Of a stretch of 5,502 bases of DNA, positions 1 through 5,502 are shown in pieces. This stretch comes from a bacterium (GTDB taxonomy: Bacteria > Krumholzibacteriota > Krumholzibacteria > LZORAL124-64-63). A program made the translations under genes and the position numbers. Each line of letters begins with the position of its first letter. Position 1 is the first letter of the stretch. Under the pieces are notes generated by a model. That model had not been told where the DNA came from. It made no database searches and saw only the letters and a list, made by a program, of their open reading frames with translations. Location: the NCBI GenBank assembly GCA_030592025.1, contig JAUUZX010000150.1:1-5502 (forward strand), in the 5' to 3' direction.

Positions 1-1968
1 CAGCGCGATGAGCCAGGCGACGGCGAGCAGGACGCCCCCCGTCAGAACGGGGGTGCTGCTCCAACCGTGCCAGCCGGCGGCGGGCAGCGGCAGCCACTGT
101 GGGTGGATCGTCTCGATGTCCAGGAGCAGGCCGGGGCTCATCCAGCCGGAGCCGAGTTCGAAGGCCCAACCCCCGGTCACCAGGAAGAGGCCGGCGGCCA
201 CGAGGCTGAAACGGAACCAGGCGGCGAAGGTGTGACCGCTGGCGAGGTGCCCCGCGCCGGGCACGATGCGACCGTAGCGCACGATGCGCGCCGAGTGGGC
301 CAGGCCCTCGTCGCGGCTGCGGTTCTTCAGGAGGGTGGCGAGGATCATGTCGCTGCGGGCGCGGTCCGCGGTCTCGCCACAGGCGGCGCACATCCAGGCC
401 CCGTCGCGGACCTTGCAGCAGGAACGGCAGAGGGGGACGCCACAGTTCTCGCACTGGCGCGGATCCTGTTGGCGGCGGGAAAAAGTCAGCAGCAGCAGGG
501 CCACCAGCAGGGGCATGGCGACCAGGGCCAGGGGCGGAACCGGCGGCACGCCGATGACATGACGCCAGGACGAGATGGTGACCAGGGGCGGGTAGAGGTG
601 GGCCTCGGCGCGCAGGCTGGTCGTCATCTGGTGGGCCGTCAGCCCGGGGTACACCACGGGCGCGTAGCCCTGGGACCGGATCGCGTCGCCGAAAGCCGGC
701 GCGATGAAGCCCAGGCTCCGGGCCCGCTCCAGGGCGGACGAGGCCTCGGGCACGAAGAGTTTCTTGAAGTAGACCTGGGCGAGGTTGTAGGGGATCTCGC
801 CGCGGTCCGGATGCAGCTTGGCCGCCGCCAGGTAACGGTCGACGGCGTCGTCCAGGTGCCCGAGGAAGTACGTGTTGTTGGCGGTGCCCACGAGGGCGGT
901 GAAGCTCTCAGGATCATGGGCCAGCGCGGCGGAGAAGAGGTCGTTGCTCGCCAGGTAGCGGCCCCGCCGGGCCTCCTGGATGGCCAGGACCGTTTGCAGA
1001 CGGGAAAGGCGATCGGCGTCCACGGCTTCGGCGATGCGTGCCCGCAGGGGTGCGGTGAACTCGGTGGCCGGCGGCATGAGCGCCGCCTGGTCCAGTAGCA
1101 CGGTCTCGCTCTCGGGGTCCAGCGCGGGTGCCGCCAGGCGCAGGGCGGGCCACGCCGGGAAGACAAGCACGACGGCCGCCAGCCAGGTGGCCGCCAACAG
1201 GCCGCGCATCCGCCCCCGGGCGGTGATGAGCAGGGGCAGCGACATGGCGGCCAGGAACCCGAACCAACCGGGTTTGAGCAGCAGCAGGATGACCGGGATG
1301 AGCAGGGGCAGGCCCGAGCGGACGAGGTGCCGTCGGTCATTGAACAGGCGCGCGGCCAGGTCGTGGGAGAGGTACCGCCAGCTGGCGATCCACACGCCCG
1401 CCACGAGGACCGTCCAGAAGAAGCCGACCAGCAGCAGGGCGGCCTGGTGGACCGCGGTGAGGAGACGGGCCCGACTCAGGGGCGAGGCGAGGATCGCCCG
1501 CACGCTGCGTGGGAGGCTCTGGACGAGCCCCGCCGTGTCGAACCGTTTCACCGTATGGACCGTTTGCCACCAACTGTAGTCGGCGCGGCCGGGGGCGGCG
1601 TCGAGGGCCGCCTGCAGATTCTTGTACGCTGCATCGGTGTTCCCGGCGGCGGCGGCACGGCGGGCCATGTGGAAGCTCCAGGCGCCGGCCAGCGGGTCGT
1701 CCAGACGGGGGGGGCGATTCGGCGTGACCGTGCGGGGGACGGAGGTGGCGGTGGGGTCCGGCAGCAGCTTGCGGCTGAAGCCCAGGTCGGCCTCGGACAT
1801 GCCCAGGACCGACGGGCCCATATCGGCCGAGGCCTCGCGCAGGGTATCGAGGGGCGCCGTGTCGGCGACGCCCGGGAGCGGGATCGTGGCTGCGCACAGC
1901 ACGACGACCAGGGCCAAGGCGTGGGCCCGGGGCGAATGTTGCTGGTGGTTCCCGTTCAAACCGGCCAT
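1..1968 (-). CDS. Membrane-anchored TPR protein with zinc-ribbon-like cysteine cluster (C-terminus outside window)
   Basis: The frame is open for 656 codons from ATG at 1968 to the left edge. This is the first in-frame start after a TAG at 2068-2070. No good Shine-Dalgarno is seen. Residues 15-35 form a signal peptide, with likely cleavage after GVA (33-35). Helical TPR-like stretches lie at about 91-127 and, more clearly, at 322-421. Hydrophobic segments lie at about 174-196, 219-231, 234-249, 256-272, 479-495, 587-603 and 641-656. Between the fifth and sixth, cysteines 506, 509, 514, 517, 518, 527 and 530 are arranged as CxxC-x4-CxxCC-x8-CxxC, a likely Zn site. It is followed at 569-579 by a PGAGHL..GH motif, like the PGxGqxyxG motif seen at the start of membrane hairpins in other small-membrane-domain families. 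TPR helices normally mediate protein contacts. The function is unknown and I do not recognise a named family. It is transcribed divergently from ktrB. The reading frame is certain; the domain calls are moderate. Confidence 0.88.
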   Translation of the reverse strand, partial: MAGLNGNHQQHSPRAHALALVVVLCAATIPLPGVADTAPLDTLREASADMGPSVLGMSEADLGFSRKLLPDPTATSVPRTVTPNRPPRLDDPLAGAWSFHMARRAAAAGNTDAAYKNLQAALDAAPGRADYSWWQTVHTVKRFDTAGLVQSLPRSVRAILASPLSRARLLTAVHQAALLLVGFFWTVLVAGVWIASWRYLSHDLAARLFNDRRHLVRSGLPLLIPVILLLLKPGWFGFLAAMSLPLLITARGRMRGLLAATWLAAVVLVFPAWPALRLAAPALDPESETVLLDQAALMPPATEFTAPLRARIAEAVDADRLSRLQTVLAIQEARRGRYLASNDLFSAALAHDPESFTALVGTANNTYFLGHLDDAVDRYLAAAKLHPDRGEIPYNLAQVYFKKLFVPEASSALERARSLGFIAPAFGDAIRSQGYAPVVYPGLTAHQMTTSLRAEAHLYPPLVTISSWRHVIGVPPVPPLALVAMPLLVALLLLTFSRRQQDPRQCENCGVPLCRSCCKVRDGAWMCAACGETADRARSDMILATLLKNRSRDEGLAHSARIVRYGRIVPGAGHLASGHTFAAWFRFSLVAAGLFLVTGGWAFELGSGWMSPGLLLDIETIHPQWLPLPAAGWHGWSSTPVLTGGVLLAVAWLIAL

Positions 1969-2023
1969 TCCCGTATTGAATCTTTCGTCGGGTCGTACGA
2001 TGATGCCGCCAAACCGTCCCCGT

Positions 2024-2040
2024 CGGCGCCCATGGTGCCG
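2024..2040. other. Short hairpin in the divergent intergenic region
   Basis: CGGCGCC at 2024-2030 can pair with GGTGCCG at 2034-2040 around a CAT loop, with one G-T wobble when read as plus-strand RNA. Read as minus-strand RNA, which would be the leader of the divergent TPR/zinc gene, the same position is an A-C mismatch and the stem is weaker. There is no T tract on either side, so it is not a terminator. Chance pairing in GC-rich DNA is possible. Confidence 0.3.
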
Positions 2041-2048
2041 TGACGGTC

Positions 2049-2078
2049 GCGTCCACTTTGCTGGCGTCTACTTTGCTG
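2049..2078. repeat. Two abutting 15-bp direct repeats in the divergent promoter region
   Basis: The unit GCGTCYACTTTGCTG occurs at 2049-2063 and again at 2064-2078 with no gap. The copies differ at one position (C at 2054, T at 2069). They lie between the divergent TPR/zinc gene and ktrB, 71 bp upstream of the ktrB ATG and 80 bp from the other ATG. This is directly visible. An operator role, with one protein binding two consecutive sites about 1.5 helical turns apart, is inference. A small duplication without function is the alternative. Confidence 0.85.
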
Positions 2079-2085
2079 ATATAGG
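2058..2085 (+). promoter_or_regulatory. Candidate sigma-70-like promoter for ktrBA
   Basis: TTGCTG at 2058-2063 (four of six matches to TTGACA), a 16-bp spacer, then TATAGG at 2080-2085 (four of six matches to TATAAT). This would start transcription near 2092, about 58 nt before the ktrB ATG. The -35 box falls inside the first 15-bp repeat and the spacer inside the second, so a protein bound there would cover the promoter. It is the most AT-rich stretch of the intergenic region. The call is weak because consensus promoters of this organism are unknown. Confidence 0.3.
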
Positions 2086-2149
2086 TATCGGGCGGATTTC
2101 GAGGGTATTTACCTGATTTTTCGTGCCGGACCGCCGCGACTGGGAGCCC

Positions 2150-3910
2150 ATGGCCATCACCAACTCGGCATTCACGCGACGGGCCCTGCTCGGGGTCGCC
2201 GGATTGTGCGGCCTGGCGGGGATCGTCCTGGAGCATGGCATGGACGCCGGGGACAGTTTCGCGGGGGGGGGCAGGGTCCTCAGCCTCGCTGCGGTGGTGC
2301 TCTTTCTGCTCGAGTTCGTCCTGGCCGCCCGGGCCGCAACCCGGCGGGTGGCTTTCCTGCGCGAGCGCTGGCCCCACGTGGTGCTCGTCGTGCTCCTGCT
2401 GGTGGAGGCCCTGATTGTTCTGGCGGGGAAGGGCCCCGCACGGGCGGTTTTCCTGGGCGAACGGTTCAGCGCCGTCGACCTGACCCGCGCCTACCTCATC
2501 ATTGCCCAGGTCTACATCCTCGGCCGCATCGGGGTGGAGTTGCCCCATCTGCACCGACGTTTCGCGAGCACGCGGGTGCGCCCGGCGGTCTCCTTCATTG
2601 TGGTCTTCGCGGCGCTCGTGCTCCTCGGCACGGCCCTGCTGATGCTGCCCCGGGCGACTCCCCGGGGCCAACCCCTCGCCCTCCTCGATGCGCTCTTCAC
2701 GTCCACGAGCGCCGTCTGCGTCACGGGCCTCGTCGTGCGGGACACGGGGGCCGGTTTCACGGTATTCGGCCAGGCCGTCATCCTTGCGCTGATCCAGCTG
2801 GGGGGGCTGGGCATCATGTCCCTGACGGCGGCCCTGAGCCTCCTGCTGGGCCGGGGCATCGGCGTGCGCGAGAGCAGTTTCCTGCGGGAGGTGTTCAACG
2901 TGCCCATGGTGAACGCCGTCGGGCGGACCATCCGCTTCATCATCATCATGACCCTGGTCCTCGAGGCGGCGGGGACGGTGCTCATCCACCGTGGCCTGGC
3001 CGGGGTGGTGCCCGGGGACGGGGCCCGTCTTTTCACGGCGGTGTTCCACGCGGTGAGCGCTTTCTGCAACGCGGGGTTCAGCACCCTGGACGGTTCCCTC
3101 GTCGGTGTGGCGGACAACCCGCTGGTGACCGGCACCGCCGCCGTCCTTTTCGTGGTGGGCGGGTTGGGCTTCGGTGTGGTGGCAAACCTGGGGGCGTGGC
3201 TCCAGGGCAGGTTGTTGCGCACACCGGCTGGTCGTCGCGCGCGCCTGGGGCTGCAGGAGAAGGTGGTCGTGGCGGTGTCCCTCGGCCTGCTGATCGTCGG
3301 CGCCGGGGGCATCCTGGCCCTTGAGAGCGGTGGTGCCCTGGCCCCGCTGCCCGTCATCGACCGGCTGGGCCAGGCCCTGTTCCAGTCGGCGACCTGCCGC
3401 ACGGCCGGGTTCAACAGCATCGACCTGAACAGTCTTGCCCCCGCGACGCATTTTCTCATGATCATGCTCATGTTCGTGGGGGGGGCACCGGGATCGACGG
3501 CGGGGGGTATCAAGGTCACGACCCTGGCCGTGGCCTGGGCCAACATGCGGGCCACGGCGGCGGGAAGGCGCCAGGTGCGCCTGGGCGGGCGTGAACTCGA
3601 GCAGGTCGCGGTGCAGCGGGCCATGCTCGTGCTCTCGTCCGGTGTGGTCGCCGTGGCGATCGGTGTGTTCGTCCTGCTGCTGACCGAGGGCCGTGACCTG
3701 CTGACGACCGTCTTCGAGGTGGTCTCGGCCATGGCCACCGTGGGGCTGACCCTCGGCCTGACGCCCCTGCTCTCGCCGGCGGGAAGGGTCGTGGTCATCC
3801 TGCTCATGTTCATCGGGCGTCTGGGGCCGTTGACCCTGGCCGCCAGCCTCAGTGGCGCGGCACGCGATACGCGGGTGCGCCTGCCGCGGGGGCGGATCCT
3901 CATCGGTTGA
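2150..3910 (+). CDS. ktrB: K+ channel subunit of a Ktr/Trk uptake system, with N-terminal membrane extension
   Basis: This is the membrane pore of a K+ uptake system in the TrkH/KtrB family, 586 residues from ATG 2150. GGGAG at 2142-2146 lies only 3 nt upstream. A GTG at 2123 would add nine residues but has no ribosome-binding site. All four pore repeats are visible, with filter sequences VTGL (191-194), AGF (308-310), AGF (419-421) and VGL (531-533). The third repeat is followed by the glycine-rich intramembrane loop GGAPGSTAGGIK (444-455), which acts as a gate in this family. The last repeat carries GRLGPLT (556-562), a KtrB-type rather than TrkH-type ending. Residues 1-145 are an extension with hydrophobic segments near 12-27, 43-60, 76-92 and 114-129, absent from the short KtrB of Firmicutes. 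A run of nine G falls in codons 38-41. ktrA follows after 29 nt and supplies the regulatory subunit. Confidence 0.95.
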   Translation: MAITNSAFTRRALLGVAGLCGLAGIVLEHGMDAGDSFAGGGRVLSLAAVVLFLLEFVLAARAATRRVAFLRERWPHVVLVVLLLVEALIVLAGKGPARAVFLGERFSAVDLTRAYLIIAQVYILGRIGVELPHLHRRFASTRVRPAVSFIVVFAALVLLGTALLMLPRATPRGQPLALLDALFTSTSAVCVTGLVVRDTGAGFTVFGQAVILALIQLGGLGIMSLTAALSLLLGRGIGVRESSFLREVFNVPMVNAVGRTIRFIIIMTLVLEAAGTVLIHRGLAGVVPGDGARLFTAVFHAVSAFCNAGFSTLDGSLVGVADNPLVTGTAAVLFVVGGLGFGVVANLGAWLQGRLLRTPAGRRARLGLQEKVVVAVSLGLLIVGAGGILALESGGALAPLPVIDRLGQALFQSATCRTAGFNSIDLNSLAPATHFLMIMLMFVGGAPGSTAGGIKVTTLAVAWANMRATAAGRRQVRLGGRELEQVAVQRAMLVLSSGVVAVAIGVFVLLLTEGRDLLTTVFEVVSAMATVGLTLGLTPLLSPAGRVVVILLMFIGRLGPLTLAASLSGAARDTRVRLPRGRILIG

Positions 3911-3927
3911 CGCGGTTCGTCCGCGGG

Positions 3928-3933
3928 AAGGAG
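3928..3933 (+). promoter_or_regulatory. Ribosome-binding site of ktrA
   Basis: AAGGAG lies 6 nt before ATG 3940. This settles the start: an in-frame TTG at 3907 overlapping the ktrB stop would add eleven residues ahead of the Rossmann strand, and it has no such site. Confidence 0.85.
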
Positions 3934-3939
3934 TCCGAG

Positions 3940-4599
3940 ATGCTCAAGGTGGCCGTGTTCGGCCTGGGACGGTTCGGCAGCACGGTGGCGGCGGATCTCT
4001 ACCGCCGCGGCGCCGAGGTGTTCGCCGTGGATCGTGACCCGGAACTCGTCGAGCGCGTGGCCGACGAGGTCTCCGTGGCGGTGGGGTTTGACGCCAGGGA
4101 CATGACGAATCTCCAGGCCTATGACGTGGGGGGCATGGACGTGGCGGTCGTCGCCATCGGGGACGACTTCGAGTCCTCGGTGCTCATCGCCCTCAACTGC
4201 AAGGAACTCGGCGTGCCCACCGTGTACGCCAAGGCGTTGAACTCGACCCAGGAAGCGGTGCTCCGCCGGGTGGGAGCCGACCACGTGGTCAAGCCCGAAG
4301 AGGACATGGGGCGCCGCCTGGCCGAGCACCTCCTGGACGCCTCGGTGGTCGATTTCGTCGAGCTGCCCAAGGGGTTCAGCCTGCGCCGCGTGGCCGTGCC
4401 CGAAGCATGGGCGGGCCAGACCCTATCGCAGCTCAACCTGATGGCGGACCGGCGTCTGAGTCTGGTGCAGATCGTGCGCGAGGGGCCCGAGGAAGGGGAG
4501 AAGGTGAAGATCGTCCTGCCCCACGGGACGACCCGGCTCGAGGCCGGTGATCTCATGGACGTCATCGGTCCCGACGGCGAACTCGACAGCCTGGCCTGA
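3940..4599 (+). CDS. ktrA: RCK regulatory subunit of the Ktr K+ uptake system
   Basis: This is a cytosolic nucleotide-binding protein of 219 residues, close to the roughly 220 of Bacillus KtrA and about half of E. coli TrkA, which has two tandem copies. The N-terminal Rossmann (RCK_N/TrkA_N) domain covers about 1-130, with GxGxxG as G8, G10, G13 and an acidic D31 at the end of strand two for the nucleotide ribose. VAIG (71-74), YAKALN (96-101) and VGADHVVKPEEDMG (111-124) are family signatures. E120 aligns with the glutamate of the Bacillus HPE motif reported to help bind a cation beside ATP. The RCK_C domain covers about 136-219. By family knowledge, KtrA forms an octameric ring under a KtrB dimer and opens or closes it according to ATP or ADP. 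It is in an operon with ktrB and has a strong ribosome-binding site. The single-RCK length supports a Ktr-type rather than Trk-type system. Confidence 0.95.
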   Translation: MLKVAVFGLGRFGSTVAADLYRRGAEVFAVDRDPELVERVADEVSVAVGFDARDMTNLQAYDVGGMDVAVVAIGDDFESSVLIALNCKELGVPTVYAKALNSTQEAVLRRVGADHVVKPEEDMGRRLAEHLLDASVVDFVELPKGFSLRRVAVPEAWAGQTLSQLNLMADRRLSLVQIVREGPEEGEKVKIVLPHGTTRLEAGDLMDVIGPDGELDSLA

Positions 4600-4603
4600 C
4601 CCG

Positions 4604-4666
4604 CCGACGGGAATATTTGAAAAAGATCTTGTCCGGCGTCGGGGCCGACGACTACTCTCCCGTCGG
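4604..4666. repeat. Nested inverted repeats downstream of ktrA
   Basis: CCGACGGGA at 4604-4612 is perfectly complementary to TCCCGTCGG at 4658-4666. Inside the 45-nt gap, CGTCG at 4637-4641 pairs with CGACG at 4646-4650 around a four-base loop. The RNA could form a branched stem starting five bases after the ktrA stop. No T tract follows, so it is not a standard intrinsic terminator. It could protect the ktrBA transcript 3' end or be part of the leader of the next gene. Only the complementarity is observed. Confidence 0.5.
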
Positions 4667-4688
4667 GACAAAGTCACGAGTGCCTGAA

Positions 4689-4708
4689 GGCGGCATGCAG
4701 GTGCCGCC
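4689..4708. other. Perfect 7-bp hairpin in the leader of the lipoprotein gene
   Basis: GGCGGCA at 4689-4695 pairs perfectly with TGCCGCC at 4702-4708 around the loop TGCAGG. It lies 55 nt before the lipoprotein ATG. No T tract follows (the next bases are GTGCCGATAC), so a terminator is unlikely. A transcript-stabilising leader structure, common ahead of abundant outer-membrane protein genes, is one reading; a binding site is another. Neither is shown. Confidence 0.45.
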
Positions 4709-4750
4709 GTGCCGATACCGAGACCATGGGCCGTTATGCCTGTGTCACCA

Positions 4751-4757
4751 AAAGGAG
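4751..4757 (+). promoter_or_regulatory. Ribosome-binding site of the OmpA-family lipoprotein
   Basis: AAAGGAG lies 6 nt before ATG 4764, an optimal arrangement. It rules out the longer in-frame reading from TTG 4617, which would put about 49 non-signal-like residues ahead of the signal peptide. Confidence 0.88.
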
Positions 4758-4763
4758 TGGATC

Positions 4764-5405
4764 ATGTTGGATCGCACGTTCGTCAAGACGGCTCGAGTGG
4801 TTGCCATGCTGACCCTGGTGGTCGCGCTGGTGGCCCTGGGGGGCTGCTCCTGCAAGGAATACGAAGAGCAGATCATGCAGCTGGACGCCCAGATCGCTGA
4901 GCTCCAGACGCAGATCGCCGACGAAGAGGCCGTCGTGGCCGAGCGGGATCAGATCGTCGAGGATCTGCGCAATAATTTGCAGGACTGCAAGGCCGACAAC
5001 GCCACCCTGGTCGAGGCGTCCGAGGAAGTCATCATGATCACGATCCCCGACCAGCTGAGCTTCGCCTCCAGCCAGGTGATCGTGCTGGACACGATGGTGC
5101 CGACCCTCGAGGCCGTGGCGCGCACGGTGCGCGACCACCCGGACTGGTCCATCTTCGTCGAGGGTTACACCGACGACCGGGGGATCAGCGAGGAGTGGCA
5201 GGAGAACTACCCCTCCAACTGGGAGCTGGGCGCGTTCCGTTCCGCGGCGGTCGTCCGCTACATGACGGGCAACCTGGACATCCCGTCCGAGCGCTTCGCC
5301 GTCGTGAGTTACGGACCGTACCGCCCCGTGGGCGACAACGACACGGAGGAGGGCCGCGCGCAGAACCGCATGGTCCGCCTGGTGATGCACAAGGTCGAGA
5401 ACTAG
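4764..5405 (+). CDS. OmpA/MotB-type peptidoglycan-binding lipoprotein with coiled coil
   Basis: The product is 213 residues. A positively charged start and hydrophobic stretch end in the lipobox LGGC (25-28), so C28 would be lipidated. Serine at 29, rather than aspartate, fits transfer to the outer membrane under the E. coli rule. Residues 31-87 are an acidic, glutamine-rich coiled coil with Lpp-like heptads. Residues 90-211 form the OmpA C-terminal domain: EGYTD (133-137), then YPSNWEL (149-155), R159, and QNRMVRL (200-206). D137 and R159 correspond to the Asp and Arg that grip diaminopimelate of peptidoglycan in OmpA. The YPSNWEL insertion is of the MotB type and lengthens the Asp-Arg spacing to 22 residues, against 15 in Acinetobacter OmpA. 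With no MotB transmembrane helix, it is not a motor stator. The likely role is tethering outer membrane to cell wall. It is a Pal-like or Lpp-like analogue, not Pal itself as far as I can tell. Confidence 0.92.
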   Translation: MLDRTFVKTARVVAMLTLVVALVALGGCSCKEYEEQIMQLDAQIAELQTQIADEEAVVAERDQIVEDLRNNLQDCKADNATLVEASEEVIMITIPDQLSFASSQVIVLDTMVPTLEAVARTVRDHPDWSIFVEGYTDDRGISEEWQENYPSNWELGAFRSAAVVRYMTGNLDIPSERFAVVSYGPYRPVGDNDTEEGRAQNRMVRLVMHKVEN

Positions 5406-5431
5406 TCTCCGCTGGGTAGCGCAAGATGAGG

Positions 5432-5465
5432 CAGCCGGCCCTCCACGGGGCTGGCTGTTCTCGTT
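5432..5465 (+). terminator. Rho-independent terminator of the lipoprotein gene
   Basis: CAGCCGGCCC at 5432-5441 pairs with GGGCTGGCTG at 5448-5457: ten pairs with one G-T wobble, around a six-base loop. The stem is followed by TTCTCGTT at 5458-5465. It starts 27 nt after the lipoprotein stop. The T tract is interrupted but the stem is strong. It also sits just beyond the apparent stop of a convergent minus-strand gene (5472-5474), so it may serve both directions, although the minus-strand tail (CCTCATCTTG) is poor. Confidence 0.75.
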
Positions 5466-5471
5466 CCGGGC

Positions 5472-5502
5472 TCAACCGGCGATGGCCGCCAGGGCCGCCA
5501 GC
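5472..5502 (-). CDS. Possible C-terminal end of a convergent gene (start outside window)
   Basis: Read on the minus strand, a TGA at 5472-5474 is preceded by nine codons giving LAALAAIAG, an alanine-rich helical tail typical of a high-GC protein terminus. The stop lies 15 nt from the terminator hairpin, as expected for a convergent gene pair sharing a terminator. Only nine codons are visible and the sequence is repetitive (GGCGGCC-type), so this could be chance. No function can be given. Confidence 0.35.
   Translation of the reverse strand, partial: LAALAAIAG

Noticed and set aside
67..1098. A 343-codon plus-strand open frame rich in Gly, Arg, Val and His
   Set aside because: It lies opposite the TPR/zinc gene, whose frame has a signal peptide, membrane segments and a cysteine motif. 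The plus-strand product has low-complexity composition and no start context.
1956..2033. A 25-codon minus-strand frame overlapping the start of the TPR/zinc gene by 13 nt, a possible leader peptide
   Set aside because: No Shine-Dalgarno precedes its ATG, it has no regulatory codon run, and an ORF this short is expected by chance.
1337..3451. A 704-codon open frame on the minus strand crossing the divergent intergenic region and lying opposite ktrB
   Set aside because: Its product is rich in His, Gln, Arg, Asp and Pro with no recognisable domain. It is out of frame with the TPR/zinc gene and opposite the clear KtrB pore motifs. Long antisense frames are expected in DNA this GC-rich.
2512..4329. 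A 605-codon minus-strand open frame opposite ktrB and ktrA
   Set aside because: Arg/Pro/Ser/Thr-rich with no domain. It lies opposite two well-supported genes and is a codon-bias shadow.
4637..4666. Intrinsic terminator after ktrA
   Set aside because: The hairpin elements are present but no T tract follows either arm, so a standard terminator cannot be claimed.
4617..4763. N-terminal extension of the lipoprotein from TTG 4617
   Set aside because: It would bury the signal peptide and lipobox behind 49 residues. The strong AAAGGAG before ATG 4764 fixes the start.

Overview
The window is high-GC (roughly two thirds G+C by eye) and gene-dense. It looks like chromosomal DNA of a diderm (Gram-negative type) bacterium: one gene encodes a lipoprotein with a peptidoglycan-binding OmpA/MotB-type domain, which implies an outer membrane. 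A KtrB subunit with a membrane-spanning N-terminal extension is a form I associate with the Bacteroidota/FCB side of the tree. That placement is weak inference, and I cannot name the genus.

Layout. (1) Positions 1-1968, minus strand: a long reading frame that stays open to the left edge. It encodes a secreted or membrane-anchored protein with a signal peptide, TPR-like helices, several membrane segments and a seven-cysteine zinc-ribbon-like motif. Its C-terminus lies outside the window. (2) Positions 1969-2149: a divergent intergenic region with two abutting 15-bp direct repeats and a weak candidate promoter. (3) Positions 2150-3910 and 3940-4599, plus strand: a two-gene potassium-uptake operon, ktrB (TrkH/KtrB-type channel subunit) and ktrA (single-RCK regulatory subunit), 29 nt apart. 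(4) Positions 4600-4763: a non-coding stretch with a 9-bp long-range inverted repeat and a perfect 7-bp hairpin. (5) Positions 4764-5405, plus strand: a 213-residue lipoprotein with a coiled coil and an OmpA/MotB-type domain. A strong intrinsic terminator follows at 5432-5465. (6) Positions 5472-5502, minus strand: probably the last nine codons of a convergent gene.

Working together: KtrB and KtrA form a complete Ktr system, in which a nucleotide-controlled RCK ring gates a membrane channel for K+ uptake and osmotic adjustment. The OmpA-like lipoprotein has its own strong ribosome-binding site and leader and probably tethers the outer membrane to peptidoglycan. Nothing ties it functionally to K+ transport beyond position. 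The divergent TPR/zinc protein has no recognised function.

Most of the window is recognisable housekeeping content and I see no defence system, CRISPR array, insertion sequence, integron or RNA gene. The points most worth a second look are the large unassigned membrane TPR/zinc protein, the four-segment N-terminal extension of KtrB, the abutting 15-bp repeats in the divergent promoter region, and the long G tracts inside two genes.
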